Shown piece by piece: positions 5,708 through 6,657 of a stretch of 6,657 nt of DNA. Numbering within the stretch: position 1 is the first letter of the stretch; every line of letters begins with the position of its first letter. The position numbers and the translations under genes were made by a program. Source of the DNA: an uncultured Eubacteriaceae bacterium (GTDB lineage Bacteria > Bacillota > Clostridia > Eubacteriales > UBA1433); contig CALGIV010000235.1 of assembly GCA_937914785.1 (NCBI GenBank), positions 1 to 6,657 of the forward strand, given 5' to 3'. Below the pieces are notes generated by a model, which was given only the letters and a program-made list of their open reading frames with translations, did no database searches and was not told the origin of the DNA.

Positions 5708-6657
5708 TGCGTCACCTCTTTTACACCATAACATTTATGCGAATTTAAAATGTTGGTGCCCTGCATAATCTTCATCAGCTTCTTTGTTACCGTCAGCGAA
5801 GTAAACATACTGACAATAATCCCGATCATCAATGTCAGAGCAAAGCCCTTTACCGTACCTGTACCCATCAAAAACAACACGACCGCTGCGATGATCGTCG
5901 TTACGTTCGCATCGATGATGGAAGCAAAGGCGCGGGAAAATCCGGTATTGATCGACGGCAATAACGTCTTGCCAAGCATCATCTCTTCACGCACACGCTC
6001 AAAAATGATGACATTCGCATCCACGGCCATCCCGATCGACAGCACAATGCCCGCAACACCCGGCAGCGTTAATGTGACCTTCATCAAAGACATAATGAAC
6101 AGATATAAAATAATATAGATGCTCAACGCAATGCAGGATAAAAATCCCGGCACGCGATAGATGATGATCATAAACACGAATACCAACAGGATTCCGATCG
6201 CCGCCGCACGCAGGCTGCTCTGAAGTGCGTTTTGCCCAAGCGTGGCCCCGATCGTCTTAACCTCGGCAACCGTCAGTTCCACAGGCAGCGCTCCGGCCTT
6301 AATCAGCATCGCCAGGTTGGACGCTTCCGTAATGCTGCTCATCCCTTCAATGATGGCCTTGCCGTCTGTTATCACGGCATTTACCGTAGGCGCCGAGATC
6401 ACCTCACCATCCAGCTTGATCTCTATGATCTGGCCATAATATTGTTCCGTCGCCTCGGCAAACAGTTTCGCACCATTCTCCGTAAACTCCAGGCTTACGA
6501 CCGGTGTTTCCACGCCGAGCGAAGAAGTCTGATAAACCCCCACGGCGTTTTTCACATCTTCACCTGTCAGAAGAATGCCTCCATCCGGCGAGACAAATTC
6601 CACCTGTGCCGTCTTACCGATCAGCTCCAACGCCTCTTCCTGATCGGTAATATCCGG
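5704..6657 (-). CDS. secD: Protein translocase subunit SecD, C-terminal 317 residues (5' end cut by window edge)
   Basis: The reading frame is open through the right edge, so the gene starts outside the window. By comparison with separate SecD proteins of about 400-450 residues, the first membrane segment and the start of the periplasmic domain are missing. What remains begins PDITDQEEALELIGKTAQVE. It continues through the rest of the P1 domain, with LTGEDVKNA at 30-38 and IKAGALPVEL at 119-128, to about residue 135. Five membrane segments follow between about 150 and 295. The hallmark GMAVDANVIIFERVREE lies at 209-225; its Asp213 corresponds to the essential proton-pathway Asp known from Thermus SecDF (Asp340). 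GFALTLMIGIIVSMFTS at 271-287 is the typical last segment. A TTG at 6630 could be read as a start, but it is an internal Leu within conserved SecD sequence. It overlaps secF by 4 nt. Confidence 0.96.
   Translation of the reverse strand, partial: PDITDQEEALELIGKTAQVEFVSPDGGILLTGEDVKNAVGVYQTSSLGVETPVVSLEFTENGAKLFAEATEQYYGQIIEIKLDGEVISAPTVNAVITDGKAIIEGMSSITEASNLAMLIKAGALPVELTVAEVKTIGATLGQNALQSSLRAAAIGILLVFVFMIIIYRVPGFLSCIALSIYIILYLFIMSLMKVTLTLPGVAGIVLSIGMAVDANVIIFERVREEMMLGKTLLPSINTGFSRAFASIIDANVTTIIAAVVLFLMGTGTVKGFALTLMIGIIVSMFTSLTVTKKLMKIMQGTNILNSHKCYGVKEVTQ
5712..5718 (-). promoter_or_regulatory. Ribosome binding site of secF within the end of secD
   Basis: The minus strand reads GAGGTGA. The GAGG core is 7 nt from the ATG at 5707. 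Together with the ATGA stop/start overlap, it indicates translational coupling that would help keep SecD and SecF in equal amounts. Confidence 0.75.

Noticed and set aside
6628..6630. TTG as a start codon for secD
   Set aside because: The frame stays open to the window edge and the upstream residues (PDITDQEEA) fit normal SecD P1 sequence, so this is an internal Leu codon.
1..6657. A novel or mobile system (defence, phage, CRISPR, biosynthetic cluster)
   Set aside because: All coding space is taken by five recognised housekeeping genes with intact family motifs and tight operon spacing. There is no unexplained gap longer than 79 nt and no repeat array, integrase or transposase.

Overview
This window is a compact housekeeping block read entirely from the minus strand. 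In transcription order (right to left) it holds secD (5' end cut by the right edge), secF, recJ, a long bifunctional rel (RelA/SpoT homologue) and the first 37 codons of dtd (cut by the left edge). Almost every base is coding: the only gaps are 79 nt between secF and recJ, 18 nt between recJ and rel, and 3 nt between rel and dtd. I see no tRNA, rRNA, CRISPR array, insertion sequence, prophage gene or other mobile DNA.

The order secD-secF-recJ-rel-dtd, strong AGGAG-type ribosome binding sites, a RecJ of about 815 residues with a long C-terminal domain, and one bifunctional Rel with intact hydrolase and synthetase sites all suggest a bacterium of the Firmicutes (Bacillota). SecD and SecF are separate proteins, not fused as in Bacillus SecDF. 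With the moderate GC content (roughly 45-50% by eye), this fits a Negativicutes- or Clostridia-type organism. That placement is inference, and I cannot name a genus.

Two units can be separated. The export unit secD-secF has a 4-nt ATGA overlap and encodes the membrane partner of the Sec translocon that uses the proton gradient to help pull proteins out. It ends at a strong hairpin with a T-run at 4750-4789. The second unit, recJ-rel-dtd, starts about 20 nt beyond that hairpin. It combines single-strand DNA exonuclease (repair and recombination), (p)ppGpp synthesis and hydrolysis (stringent response), and a D-aminoacyl-tRNA deacylase (translation proofreading). A weak promoter-like element inside the hairpin could start the second unit past the terminator; otherwise it depends on read-through.

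The content is ordinary and I found no undescribed system. The points worth checking are the terminator/promoter overlap, an Asn in SecF where the proton-pathway Asp is usual, a Lys-for-Arg change in the RXKD motif of Rel, the absence of apt between recJ and rel, and three start codons that should be moved inward from the longest reading frame.
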